A stretch of 64,000 nt of DNA from Cohaesibacter sp. (GTDB lineage Bacteria; Pseudomonadota; Alphaproteobacteria; Rhizobiales; Cohaesibacteraceae): positions 62,001-126,000 of the forward strand of contig JAOAQZ010000005.1 of NCBI GenBank assembly GCA_025210795.1, given 5' to 3'. Shown here one piece after another: positions 16,465-25,330 of this stretch. A model generated the notes under the pieces. That model was not told the origin of the DNA. It searched no databases and saw nothing but the letters and a program-made list of their open reading frames with translations. A program made the position numbers and the translations under genes. Each line of letters starts with the position of its first letter. The first letter of the stretch is position 1.

Positions 16465-17781
16465 TTAAGCGGCTGGCGCTTGCGCTGTAGCCAACCCCAA
16501 CGGGTTACCCAACATTTTGAGATTAATGGAGCGCTCAACGGTCATGCGCTCATTGATACCCACTGGTGCCCATTCCAATGTATAGAATGTCCAACCATCT
16601 GCTAGATTTTGGACAGTTGTCTTATCTCGATTGAAGGCAAAGCGGAAACCTGACAGAGCTGGGTCGCGACCTTGTGTCTTTTGCAAGCCCCACGAGTTGA
16701 TCGCATCCTCAGTCTTTTCCATACCGGCAGGATTTGTGTTCCGATCTTTCGATTCATCCAAAAAATGAAGGATGGCTTCGTCAAGAACATCCTGGATATA
16801 CAAAACATGCAGGAAGTTGCGCATATCCGGATCTGCGGGATAGGCCGAAGAGCGGTTGCCAGACGTATGCGGGCCTTTGCCCCAACGCTCCTCACACGTT
16901 ACCACACCAGCTCCACGAAGCTGCTGGACATCAGAGGTGGCATCTCCAGGAATATAGAGAACATCCTGAGCCGCATCTTCAATGCCAATGATCGGGCGAT
17001 TGGATGGGCTGTGATGATAGCCCTTCTCGACCACTGACCAGAGCCAGATCCCAAGCAAATGAGCCGAATAATGATCTGGGACGGCCTTGCCTTTGTTTGC
17101 TGATGTCTCATCTTCGTTGACAACCAGCATATGAGGCCAACACAGAACAGCCCGGCGATCATTGATGTTCCAATTCCAATCGCCAGAGGAGCCACGAGCT
17201 TCAATGACCTTTTGAGGCGTCACACCAAGCGGTGCATCCAGGAAGTAACGGGCACGCAGGCGACCTGCTATGGATTGCATTTCGGCACGAACGCCAGCCT
17301 GCCCATCAAAGCCAAAGGCAGCGATATGTTTGGGGAACCACCCAAAGGCTTGATAACAGCTATAGGCCAACTTTAAACCAGATGGTCGACCTGCTGAATC
17401 GAACTGGCCGATGATATCCAATGCTGTCACCTTGGAAGGATCCGGGTTGTTCTGGGCATCTTTGTGAACAGCAGGATTGAAAACATTGACCACACAAATG
17501 GTGCCAATACCTCTGGTCTTTGCCTTTTTGAACATCCCGTCCAATTTTTGCGGTAAAGTGTAACCATCCCGGATTGGTCCAAAATGTTTGGCAATGTCTG
17601 AGCGACGGCGGATCAGGATCTTCTTATTGATGTAGTCCGCCTGCTTTTCTGCCGTATCATGCACTAGATGGATTGGCGCAGTCCCAATCACAAAGGCGGT
17701 GGCAGCCTTCAGTTCACGAACAACGGAGCCACCTTCATCGACATCAACGATTTCAGGGCCGAAATAGCGCTCAGCACTCAT
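16465..17781 (-). CDS. Tail sheath protein
   Basis: 438 residues, Mu gpL/contractile sheath family. It begins GPEIVDVDEGGSVVRELKAATAFVIGTAP. The middle has KVTALDIIGQFDSAGRPSGLKLAYSCYQAFGWFPKHI, and the C-terminal domain has AINSWGLQKTQGRDPALSGFRFAFNRDKTT and GWTFYTLEWAPVGINERMTVERSI. It polymerises around the tube and contracts during DNA injection. Overlaps the DUF2635-like gene upstream by 4 bases. Confidence 0.92.
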   Translation of the reverse strand: MSAERYFGPEIVDVDEGGSVVRELKAATAFVIGTAPIHLVHDTAEKQADYINKKILIRRRSDIAKHFGPIRDGYTLPQKLDGMFKKAKTRGIGTICVVNVFNPAVHKDAQNNPDPSKVTALDIIGQFDSAGRPSGLKLAYSCYQAFGWFPKHIAAFGFDGQAGVRAEMQSIAGRLRARYFLDAPLGVTPQKVIEARGSSGDWNWNINDRRAVLCWPHMLVVNEDETSANKGKAVPDHYSAHLLGIWLWSVVEKGYHHSPSNRPIIGIEDAAQDVLYIPGDATSDVQQLRGAGVVTCEERWGKGPHTSGNRSSAYPADPDMRNFLHVLYIQDVLDEAILHFLDESKDRNTNPAGMEKTEDAINSWGLQKTQGRDPALSGFRFAFNRDKTTVQNLADGWTFYTLEWAPVGINERMTVERSINLKMLGNPLGLATAQAPAA

Positions 17782-17999
17782 TGGGCTTCTCCATCAGTTG
17801 CAGGTTTCTCCTGGATCAAGCCCATTGCCTTCCAGCCTTCGATAACAGAATGACCTTCTGGCAGCAGGTAATCTTGACCCGGAATAAGGGTTTCTTCAAA
17901 GAAAGAGACTTTCTCGCCATCGATATCGGTCTTCAGTTCAACAGATTGAACCGGACCTGAATATCGATAACGTGTGAATGTGGGAATGCTGGCCGTCAT
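17778..17999 (-). CDS. DUF2635-like small tail protein (Mu gp38 position)
   Basis: 73 residues lying between gp37 and the sheath gene, the place of Mu gp38. Blocks TDIDGEKVSFFEETLIPGQDYLLPEGHSVIEGW fit the DUF2635 group. Overlaps the sheath start by 4 bases, so probably coupled to it. Function not established. Confidence 0.7.
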   Translation of the reverse strand: MTASIPTFTRYRYSGPVQSVELKTDIDGEKVSFFEETLIPGQDYLLPEGHSVIEGWKAMGLIQEKPATDGEAQ

Positions 18000-18002
18000 G
18001 GG

Positions 18003-18491
18003 TCAGTCCTCCTGTGAACGTGCAGGGCGATTTAAGGGATAAGAGGGATTGTAGCTGACTTGCTGGGCCGCAACGGCCAAGGTCTCACAGGCAATTTCAA
18101 TCTGCCATTCATAGCGATCCGCTTCCCGACCAGCCAATTGCTCGGAAATCATATAGAAGGGCTGACAGCCATCCAGTCGCACATTCTGAACCGCCTTGCG
18201 GATCGTTTCCAACCCCGCATAGGATGAGAAGCGGTCGTCCTCATCGGATCCACGCAAACCATTCAAGAAGAGTTGCAACGTGAAATGCATCTCACGCTGC
18301 TGACTGGCAGCGCCATTGGCTGGCTTGCCATATCGCGAACGACCATAACTGATCAGGACAACGGCCTCATAATTGGCCATGTCAAAGAGATCCGGACGAT
18401 CAGGAAAGGAAGCCACATAGAAAGGTGATGAGAGATAGGTCTTCAGCCGCTCAATCAATTGATCTTCCAGCTTATGCAGGATGGTAGACAT
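18003..18491 (-). CDS. DUF1834-like tail completion protein (Mu gp37)
   Basis: About 162 residues, the Mu gp37 place. Blocks LHKLEDQLIERLKTYL, YEAVVLISYGRSRYGKP, REMHFTLQLFLNGLRG and CQPFYMISEQLAGREADRYEWQIEIACETLAV fit the family. The start ATG at 18491 overlaps the preceding stop as TGATG. It probably terminates tail-tube assembly. Confidence 0.78.
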   Translation of the reverse strand: MSTILHKLEDQLIERLKTYLSSPFYVASFPDRPDLFDMANYEAVVLISYGRSRYGKPANGAASQQREMHFTLQLFLNGLRGSDEDDRFSSYAGLETIRKAVQNVRLDGCQPFYMISEQLAGREADRYEWQIEIACETLAVAAQQVSYNPSYPLNRPARSQED

Positions 18492-18958
18492 CAATAGCCC
18501 TTCAAAATGTCATCAATGCGAGAAGTTGGGAAATGGTATTGAACTCCGCCTTCGCTCTGATTGGCGGGTGATGCTTCAGGCAAGGTCAGATCAACCTTTC
18601 CTGCCTGAATATCCTTTAGCCAGGCAATGACAGCACGGTAGCGATTGCTCCATTCCTCGGTCACCCCGGATTTGTCTGCAACGCGATCTCGCAGCCAATA
18701 CATAATCAGATCAGACACTGCGCCTTTTACAGCATCATCAATTTCGGAATTTGGCAGAGTGGAAAGAGAGGGATATCGGGAGCCTATATAGCCAGTGATC
18801 AGACTTTGCGCCCGCTTGATCTGGCTTTGCAATCGTTCACGGTTGATGGTCCGCCCATTGGCAGAATTATGTCCACCAATGCCAGCCAGAGCGATGAGAT
18901 CACTTTCATCATGCATCGCCACCAGCTCATCGACCGTTAAATAGACCCCGATATCCAT
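18491..18958 (-). CDS. DUF1320 head-tail connector protein (Mu gp36)
   Basis: 155 residues matching the Mu gp36/DUF1320 group: YLTVDELVAMHDESDLIALAGI at the start, QSQIKRAQSLITGYIGSRYP and VSDLIMYWLRDRVADK. These proteins are helical adaptors between portal and tail. Positioned between the capsid-region gp35-like gene and gp37. Confidence 0.82.
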   Translation of the reverse strand: MDIGVYLTVDELVAMHDESDLIALAGIGGHNSANGRTINRERLQSQIKRAQSLITGYIGSRYPSLSTLPNSEIDDAVKGAVSDLIMYWLRDRVADKSGVTEEWSNRYRAVIAWLKDIQAGKVDLTLPEASPANQSEGGVQYHFPTSRIDDILKGY

Positions 18959-18969
18959 CTTTTTAACGC

Positions 18970-19476
18970 CTATTCGTTGCCAGTCTGGGACCGATTGTCA
19001 CCAGCGCTGGTTACTGCGGCAGCTTTGGCTTGTACCTCTGCCCAAGCGGCTTTGACTTCATCAGCACTGACATCAAAGCCAAGCAAAGCCTCAACAGACT
19101 TCACCTTTGGCTCGCCTGCTTTGGTCATGTCCGTTTGGGCATTGAGGGATGGAAAGGCATTCAGGATGGCCTGCTGGCGTTCTTCAGGAGATAGAGCAGC
19201 ATTCTGATCGCCATTGCCGTTCTCCGACTGATTTTCACCAGACTTGCCGCTCAACTGATTGAGTGTGTCAGACAACTTGACTGCACTATCTGCGGAGGCT
19301 TCGACGAAATCACCTGATGGTTCAGCTTTTGGCTCACCTATGACTTTCAGCTTCAGAAGCGGTTTGGCTTCTTTTTCTATCAGCTCGATTTGGTTGTTCT
19401 CCGGATTATCTGGAGAATAAAGAGTGCCATCATGGCGAACGGCAGACAGAACAGGATAAATCTTCTTATTAGACAT
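18970..19476 (-). CDS. Mu gp35-like head region protein
   Basis: 168 residues after the capsid gene. The N-terminus (KKIYPVLSAVRHDGTLYSPDNPENNQIELIEKEAKPLLKL) resembles the FluMu/Mu gp35 N-terminal domain. The remainder is acidic, low-complexity and ends with an ADEVKAAWAEVQAKAAAV helix. Role unknown; conserved position in transposable phages. Confidence 0.7.
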   Translation of the reverse strand: MSNKKIYPVLSAVRHDGTLYSPDNPENNQIELIEKEAKPLLKLKVIGEPKAEPSGDFVEASADSAVKLSDTLNQLSGKSGENQSENGNGDQNAALSPEERQQAILNAFPSLNAQTDMTKAGEPKVKSVEALLGFDVSADEVKAAWAEVQAKAAAVTSAGDNRSQTGNE

Positions 19477-19551
19477 GGTTCCAGCTCGTTATTTTGAGGA
19501 GAAATGAGCGGCCAAGGGGTTATGCAAGCCGCTCAATTGGATCAGATAGAC

Positions 19552-20499
19552 TTAGGCTTCAGGAGCCACAGCGTTCTGAATGAGGAAGCCAGCACGACGA
19601 GCCACGATGAACTCCTTGACGCTTTCACCGGCTCGAACAAGCTTGCCACCACGCAGTCCCATATTTGCAGGAAGCGTTCCGGCAATTTTCTTGCCCAATT
19701 GAGCTGTATAGCCAAAGGTTAGGCCACCTGTTGTATCAGCGGTCCGATCAATGAACTGGCCAGAAACGGTATTGTCCCAAACCCGATGCAGCTCTGCATT
19801 CTCACCCGGCTTATGGATGTTGACCCGGCTTTCACCAACCAGAATGCGCTTGACTTCCAACAGTTCAGCGATCTGGTCTTTGGTAGCGCGGCCTTGATCA
19901 CCGCTATTGCCAAGCACCGCTTTGACCACTTTTGGATGACGCCGAAAAGCACGCCATGCACGGAAGCCGAAGGTGATCTGATTGGGTTTTTGCCAACATG
20001 TAGCCATCAGATCTTCAATCGTGGTGATTGGATCTGAATTTGGATCCACAAACATATCTGAACCAGACAGGGCCTCAACATGATCAGAATGGTAATTGGT
20101 GGGATCAGTGATCAGGTTGGCAACACGCACCTCACGCCCCAGCAAAACAATGCTGGCTGAGCGTTCAGTTGCTCGCTTCTCAGGATCGTATTTGTTCCGC
20201 TTGGCTTCGGTGATGGTGGCATTGTCGAGCGGCACATCAATACCGAAATCCTCGACCGAACCATCCTTCTCGGCCCCTTCCAGCTCGATCTGGTTCGGCG
20301 CAGAGCGGCGGCCAACATGTGTATCCGGCAAGGTGAAAGCTTCCGCTTCATCATAGCTCTGCCATTTGAAATTGATGCCAGGAACATCAACACGAGGCAG
20401 CACATCATCTGCAATCAAGGAATAGTCTGGATTACGATAGGCAATTGCCACGGCTGTCAAAGTCGGGCTTTCGGTAAATTGATCGGTCGCAGTAGACAT
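19552..20499 (-). CDS. Major capsid protein
   Basis: 315 residues, HK97-fold major head protein judged by position and content: an N-terminal ESPTLTAVAIAYRNPDYSLIADDVLPRV, the middle FGFRAWRAFRRHPKVVKAVLGNSGDQGRATKDQIAELLEVKRILVGESRVN and the C-terminal SVKEFIVARRAGFLIQNAVAP. These blocks are shared with capsids of Mu-like and other alphaproteobacterial prophages. It follows protease/scaffold I and the DUF2190-like decoration gene. Confidence 0.88.
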   Translation of the reverse strand: MSTATDQFTESPTLTAVAIAYRNPDYSLIADDVLPRVDVPGINFKWQSYDEAEAFTLPDTHVGRRSAPNQIELEGAEKDGSVEDFGIDVPLDNATITEAKRNKYDPEKRATERSASIVLLGREVRVANLITDPTNYHSDHVEALSGSDMFVDPNSDPITTIEDLMATCWQKPNQITFGFRAWRAFRRHPKVVKAVLGNSGDQGRATKDQIAELLEVKRILVGESRVNIHKPGENAELHRVWDNTVSGQFIDRTADTTGGLTFGYTAQLGKKIAGTLPANMGLRGGKLVRAGESVKEFIVARRAGFLIQNAVAPEA

Positions 20500-20544
20500 A
20501 GCGAGACCTCTTTAGAAATGGAAATTGAAAGGGAGAAGTCGGCC

Positions 20545-20922
20545 TTAGCCGATCAATTGCTGGGGCTGGACAGTTGTGGAGCCGTGCGTGCCGAGCTTGC
20601 CAGCCTCCATGGCGAAGCCAATGATCCAGACTTTAACACCTGCACCAGGCGCGGCTTTGATTGCACGGCCTTGCGCATCAGCAGTCAGCGGATCGCCATA
20701 AGCGACCGTGCCGCCATATTCGATGGTTCGGATCTGATCCAGGCAAGCATCAATCCGCTCACCTGCCGCCTTTGCACCGCGAATACCTGTGACACCGAGC
20801 AGTTTGTCACCAATAGCCGCTCGTTTGATATGACCTTCTTTAGAGCCAAAGCTGACCAGACGACGCTTTTCGATCAGGCCATCTGAAGTGAAATTCTTGA
20901 TCAAACCGACATTCTGCTGCAC
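20545..20922 (-). CDS. DUF2190-like head decoration protein
   Basis: About 125 residues starting with GTG at 20922 behind a strong AAGGAG. Begins QQNVGLIKNFTSDGLIEKRRLVSFGSKEG, then GVTGIRGAKAAGERIDACLDQIRTIEYGGTVAYGDPLTADAQGRAIKAA, the pattern of DUF2190 capsid-decorating proteins. The longer open frame to 21069 has an unlikely N-terminus and overlaps the protease end, so it was rejected. Confidence 0.8.
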   Translation of the reverse strand: MQQNVGLIKNFTSDGLIEKRRLVSFGSKEGHIKRAAIGDKLLGVTGIRGAKAAGERIDACLDQIRTIEYGGTVAYGDPLTADAQGRAIKAAPGAGVKVWIIGFAMEAGKLGTHGSTTVQPQQLIG

Positions 20923-20965
20923 GGCTTTGCTCCTTGAAAAATGGAAAGAGAGAGAAAGTCTGGAC

Positions 20966-22138
20966 TTAAGTGTCCAGACCTCGTTTTTTGCGCACGTGAG
21001 AAACGGCATCAGAGGTAGAGACCTCAATCCCGGCATCGCGCTGAGAAACCTGGAAGGACAAAGCTTCATCGGCGATCACTTGCGGATCCGGCTCTTCACC
21101 ATTCGGCGTATCACTCATTTCTGTCTCGCCAAATTCGATAATCTTTGGCTGACCAGACAGAACATCCTTCAGCAGAGATACGAGATTACTGGTTTTGGTT
21201 TCAGTGCCATCAGAGAACTCAATTGCATCTTCAGCCTGGCAGGCCGCACCATCCAACAAGGCAACGACCTTGGATTTGTTTCCGGATGGCAATTTGCCAT
21301 CATTGATCAGACCCTCAGCAAAGGAGACATGGTCCTTGTGGCGCTGATCGGCCTCTTTGACATCAAGCGCCGCCTGACGCGCATCCAGTTCCGCTTCACG
21401 TTCGGCAAAGCTGACTTCCTGATCACCTGACTGACCTGATGGCGCAGCCTGACCATTCGGTTTTTTGACCTTGTTGGCCATATCGTCATCCTCTTCATTT
21501 TGGGAAAAATCACTTGAGGCAACATCCGTCTCAACAGAACCTGCATCCTCAATCCAACCGATGGTCCAGTTGGGCAACACATTGTCGGCTTCTTCCGTAC
21601 CCTCCTTGGAGATGATCCATTCCCGGAGTTTACGAAGAAGCCCGGCGACATCCCGAAAAGCAGGATCAGCAAATTCGATGGTTACCGCATCATCGTCATC
21701 GGAAAACTCAACAGGCTTCAGACCAGGAACCGCAGGCGCAGCAGCACCCAGAAACCCGACATGCTTGGGATAGAGTTGTCCCGGCATCGGGTTGGCAGTC
21801 GAGCTAGGCTGATAGAATGACATGGAGATACGCTTGTAGCGCCCATCCTCTACCGCATCTGAGAATTGCGGTTCCAGCTTTCCAACATCGGCAAAGAGCT
21901 TGTCTGCATCCTCATCAAAGCTGAAGCTCTGTACCCAGCCAAAGGCAGGATCGTCAGATTTGGGATGGCCCACAAAGACAGGGACAGGATATTGATCAGG
22001 ATCATAACGCTCAGCCAGATCAGCCAGCTCTTGAGCTGTCGCAGAAAAGGACATGCCGCCCATAGCCGTAAATGTGCCCGGACGGAAAACCTCAATCCGC
22101 TTCGTCTCATTCTGTGTTGCTTCATTCTTTCTGGCCAC
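20966..22138 (-). CDS. Mu gpI-like head maturation protease/scaffold
   Basis: About 390 residues. N-terminal protease domain: IEVFRPGTFTAMGG, YPVPVFVGHPKSDDPAFGWVQ with the histidine of the I-family catalytic set, YKRISMSFYQP with a serine, and HVGFLGAAAPAVPGL. C-terminal scaffold-like coil: VSFAEREAELDARQAALDVKEADQRHK. It processes and scaffolds the procapsid. GTG at 22138 is taken as start because GGAG lies 8 bases before it; the upstream extension to 22192 has no such site. Confidence 0.88.
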   Translation of the reverse strand: MARKNEATQNETKRIEVFRPGTFTAMGGMSFSATAQELADLAERYDPDQYPVPVFVGHPKSDDPAFGWVQSFSFDEDADKLFADVGKLEPQFSDAVEDGRYKRISMSFYQPSSTANPMPGQLYPKHVGFLGAAAPAVPGLKPVEFSDDDDAVTIEFADPAFRDVAGLLRKLREWIISKEGTEEADNVLPNWTIGWIEDAGSVETDVASSDFSQNEEDDDMANKVKKPNGQAAPSGQSGDQEVSFAEREAELDARQAALDVKEADQRHKDHVSFAEGLINDGKLPSGNKSKVVALLDGAACQAEDAIEFSDGTETKTSNLVSLLKDVLSGQPKIIEFGETEMSDTPNGEEPDPQVIADEALSFQVSQRDAGIEVSTSDAVSHVRKKRGLDT

Positions 22139-22458
22139 GTTCCGGTCTCCAACTTCGAGATGTTGGAGTGACAATGGCAGCAAAAACAGCACCCCTCGCC
22201 GGAAGACTTCCGAACGGGATCAAAGATCAAAATGAAAGGGAAAACTGAGAAGATGAGATGGTAGTGACTATACTACCCGCACATACAACAGCCAATAGGC
22301 CCTGTATGGGTTTTTAACGGGGGTTTAACGGGGGTAACAGGAGTTTTTGGTAACACCATAGCCGCGGAAGGATGAAATACGCTGTGTGATTAAAAAGAAC
22401 AGGGCCTATGGATCTTGGATACTACAAGCTGATCTACTAGCAATGTACAAAATGCAAA
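22139..22458. other. Central noncoding region with inverted repeats, candidate strong gyrase site
   Basis: 320 bp without a gene at almost the exact phage midpoint (23133 is the arithmetic centre). It contains a hairpin GTAGT/ACTAC at 22261-22276, an 11-bp perfect inverted repeat ATAGGCCCTGT (22295-22305)/ACAGGGCCTAT (22399-22409), and a tandem TTTAACGGGGG between them. In Mu the strong gyrase site lies centrally between G and I, the same gene neighbourhood as here. Function is inferred from position only. Confidence 0.4.
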
Positions 22459-23448
22459 CTAGCCATGTAGAGAGAGACCCAGATCACTATAAATCAACTC
22501 CAGATCTGTTTCGGAAATAGGGCAATCACATGGCGTGCTGTGACGTGCAGTGGCAACTGAGTAATATATTAGAAGGATACTTGGTATTCGGAAAGAAGCT
22601 ATCTGTTCCGCTCTCTCAGCAATTCGTGGTCCAATGAATTGTACCGTCTTTAGCATTCCGATGATATCATCTGCATTGGTACTATGGCCATATCTATCCA
22701 ATACGAGATCATTCAGTGGTGAGGATTCTCCTGTAGGACTTTTGCCGACCAATTCAGTATATTCCCGTGACAAAACAGCAGATAGTTCAAGAAGAGGCTG
22801 CACCTCCTTTGCAATGAGGTCATTTAAACGCTCAAAATAATCACTGGTGGCCTCTAAAAGAGCCATGCTCTTTGCCGCAGATCGCTTCATTTGAGGCGTT
22901 GTTTTTATAGAAGGTTTGTATAGCGTATCATGAACAACTTCACTGTAGGCATGTTGTAACAGTGTTCGCACCTGGATTTCACATGGCAGGTTCTCTGGAA
23001 ACTTCTCTCCCTTCCAGAATGTCTCAGGTACAGATCTCACTACATAGTGAATTGATTGATAGTCAAATTCATAAGGTTTATTTTCTATCTCCTCCTCATG
23101 GTCACGAGCCTTAACAGCAGTCCAAACTTCTGTTTCATTTTCTATTGCTTTAGCTACGCGCCGGATGTCTGTATCAAGTAAAAGTACAAATCTAACACCA
23201 ACTTTATCTTCTATCTCGTCATATGGCGACTTGTACGGTTTTCCTCGATGGAATGCTTTTTGAAGAAGGGATTCATCATCTTTTAGGCGAGGAATTGGTG
23301 GTACCCTAACAAAATAATCGACGTCGCGAGGAGCAATCTCAGCAGAGATGAGTTTTTTAACACGATCAACGACAAAGTCCCCCCAATTGCGGTAGCTTTG
23401 CTTCTCCGCATTCCATCGAACCAAAAAATCTTTCTCTTGATTGCTCAT
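22459..23448 (-). CDS. RelA/SpoT-domain nucleotide pyrophosphokinase-like protein, cargo
   Basis: 329 residues. The synthetase domain occupies about residues 30-190. Seen are DEIEDKVGVRFVLLL (the D..GVR block), FDYQSIHYVV (the YQSxH block), CEIQVRTLLQHAYSEVVHD (the EIQVRT block) and an N-terminal PIPRLKDDESLLQKA where the family has its R-x-K pyrophosphate-binding region, so catalysis looks possible. A helical C-terminal domain of about 130 residues follows. No HD hydrolase, TGS or ACT domain, so it is a single-domain alarmone or toxic (toxSAS/CapRel-like) type. It starts inside the stop of the NA37-like gene (ATGA at 23445-23448): strict coupling. AT-rich, unlike its head-gene neighbours. 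Confidence 0.82.
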   Translation of the reverse strand: MSNQEKDFLVRWNAEKQSYRNWGDFVVDRVKKLISAEIAPRDVDYFVRVPPIPRLKDDESLLQKAFHRGKPYKSPYDEIEDKVGVRFVLLLDTDIRRVAKAIENETEVWTAVKARDHEEEIENKPYEFDYQSIHYVVRSVPETFWKGEKFPENLPCEIQVRTLLQHAYSEVVHDTLYKPSIKTTPQMKRSAAKSMALLEATSDYFERLNDLIAKEVQPLLELSAVLSREYTELVGKSPTGESSPLNDLVLDRYGHSTNADDIIGMLKTVQFIGPRIAERAEQIASFRIPSILLIYYSVATARHSTPCDCPISETDLELIYSDLGLSLHG

Positions 23449-24527
23449 GTTTCTTTCAAAAATGGAGCTCGGATCGTTACCTGGGTAATTTCATTCTTCA
23501 TAGTATCTTCTTCCGGTCTTACATCCATTGTGACCATACCATTAGCTATAGCCTCTGGTGGAACTGATAGTTCAATATTACCGTCATACTTGAAGCGACG
23601 ACGCCTTAATTTGCTTTTGAGATCAGTAGTATCCCTTCTAACCGCCCTATTTGGGAACTGGCGACTTATCATAAACTCTTGATATTGATCCCGAAATTGA
23701 GACGGAACATGGCGCTCCGTGAACTCCTCTACAGTAAATGTTGGCGATTGGTCATTTTTTACGTATGTATACAGCGAATCCTGGAGATTATGTCTTGTTT
23801 CACGGTCTTGAATGTTTTTTTGTGCAAATTCCTTCGTAAGATTAAAGAATTTAGCGGTTTCATATGCGCTATCTTCCTTAAATCCGCAACCAAGGAAACC
23901 TTCATAAAAGTAAATTGCAGCAGCCTCACGGTTGTTAAGCGCGATGTAGTGGTCGAAAACTATACACTTCCACTGATCCTGGCTTTCTATCTGCCCTGAA
24001 GCACAGGTCATGAACCCTATCTTATATAGTCTTGTCGCTTTAGTCATAAACAGGTCATTTACGAATTCCGTTGTTAAGACACCGTCAACGCTGTGGCGTC
24101 TAAATCCCTCCTGTACTTCAGCTTTAATCACTGCGACAAATGGGCTATTTTCTCGACCAGAGGTGCCACGGAAAACAATTACTACGCCTCCAGGAAGGCT
24201 TCTGTTTTTTTGTGCTATAGCGAGTGCATCTGCAAATTTTTGGGAATAAAGTAAGAACTCGTCTGGTGTCTGAAGCTTGATAGCATTTTGGGCGTAATTT
24301 TGAAACGAACCAGGTCCGATGTCTTGAATCCGCATCTCAAGGGCTTTCGCTTTAGCAGAAAGTGCATCTGTTACACGTGTGCGAAAAGCCGTCATAGCTT
24401 CCATTGATAGGATTTCAAGGCGTTGCGCATAAAGCGGTTGAACGACCCTTCTTTCTGTATCACGCTTAAAAATTTCATGTACAGCTACGTCTGATATATT
24501 CAAATTCATCAAGAGATCATCGATCAT
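23445..24527 (-). CDS. NA37-like (YejK-type) nucleoid-associated protein, cargo
   Basis: 360 residues. Similarity by eye to the 37-kDa nucleoid-associated family: the N-terminus ISDVAVHEIFKRDTERRVVQPL parallels the I.Q.ALHQL.KRDE start of YejK; the middle has EFLLYSQKFADAL followed by GGVVIVFRG; FFNLTKEFAQKNIQDRETRHNLQDSLYTYV parallels the V.DFTAE...D...R...R..VYSY block, then FTVEEFTERHVPSQFRDQYQEFM. No membrane segment. First gene of a two-gene operon with the RelA/SpoT-domain gene, in a cargo spot between G and I. If the family role holds, this partner binds DNA or nucleoids and could sense or recruit; inferred. Confidence 0.65.
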   Translation of the reverse strand: MIDDLLMNLNISDVAVHEIFKRDTERRVVQPLYAQRLEILSMEAMTAFRTRVTDALSAKAKALEMRIQDIGPGSFQNYAQNAIKLQTPDEFLLYSQKFADALAIAQKNRSLPGGVVIVFRGTSGRENSPFVAVIKAEVQEGFRRHSVDGVLTTEFVNDLFMTKATRLYKIGFMTCASGQIESQDQWKCIVFDHYIALNNREAAAIYFYEGFLGCGFKEDSAYETAKFFNLTKEFAQKNIQDRETRHNLQDSLYTYVKNDQSPTFTVEEFTERHVPSQFRDQYQEFMISRQFPNRAVRRDTTDLKSKLRRRRFKYDGNIELSVPPEAIANGMVTMDVRPEEDTMKNEITQVTIRAPFLKET

Positions 24528-24695
24528 CTAAAGTCTCCAGCATCGCAAAATTTATTAAACTTATATCATGAGGCTGAATGGTGAAGCCCTTTGAGGAGGA
24601 TAGACCGACTCAACTCAACCTTTAGGGGAAATCGAAACAGTTTCCCCAGTCTTGGTCAAGAAATATACTATGCGGCTTTAGGCCCGTGCAAAATC

Positions 24696-25202
24696 TTAGT
24701 TGGCCTCACCTCCCCAAAACCCTTCCAGAGCTTCCCGAACCATCTCCTCATCATCTTTTCCAATGCCGATATAAGGTCTGGCCGGGATCTTGACGCCCTT
24801 ACTGAACACATAGCCATTCTTGCTAGCGGGAATGCGAAGATATTTGCCACGCCTTGGCCTGATGATAGCACCATGCTGCATCACCCAGACCTTGGGGTGA
24901 TTGAGATTGGTGCCAACCTCGGCCTTATTGCTATCGGATTTCTGGTGGATTGAGCGGAGCAACTCGCCGCTATCTCGCAGTATGCCTTTGCCCGATCTAC
25001 GATTAGAAAAAGTGAGAGGTGATAGACCATTCCATTTATCGTCGTCCGGGCTTTTTTCATTCTCAAACCGATCAACGGTCTGATCAAAAAGCGTGATAGC
25101 AACAATCTTATGGATGGCGGATTTATCTTCCACCTTGTCCATGACCTCTTGAAGCCCATTCTGAAGGCCAGAAGTATCAAACCGGAAATAAACACCATCC
25201 AT
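24696..25202 (-). CDS. Mu gpG-like virion morphogenesis protein
   Basis: 168 residues, phage virion morphogenesis (tail completion) family: VYFRFDTSGLQNGLQEVMDKV at the start, the DDDKWNGLSPLTFSNRRSGKGILRDSGELLRSI block and the C-terminal IPARPYIGIGKDDEEMVREALEGFW. It follows the MuF gene, as in Mu. 24528-24695 behind it holds no gene; it is the upstream region of the cargo operon, with no promoter I can name confidently. Confidence 0.88.
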   Translation of the reverse strand: MDGVYFRFDTSGLQNGLQEVMDKVEDKSAIHKIVAITLFDQTVDRFENEKSPDDDKWNGLSPLTFSNRRSGKGILRDSGELLRSIHQKSDSNKAEVGTNLNHPKVWVMQHGAIIRPRRGKYLRIPASKNGYVFSKGVKIPARPYIGIGKDDEEMVREALEGFWGGEAN

Positions 25203-25330
25203 TTGAAATTGCCTCTTTGAGTTGCTATATTATGGATGAGTGATGAAACGCTCTGTGATGTATGAACAACGGCGATGGTTGTATCGGAAAGATCATAGAG
25301 CAGGCAGTCGACACGCCAGACAATTGCCCA

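Noticed and set aside
24528-24695. Promoter TTGACC with a downstream box for the RelA/SpoT-NA37 operon
   Set aside because: A TTGACC occurs near 24650 on the minus strand but no acceptable -10 box at 16-18 bp was found, so it is not listed.
25204-25330. Short frame starting ATGGGCAATTG between MuF and G
   Set aside because: Only 12 codons; no support.
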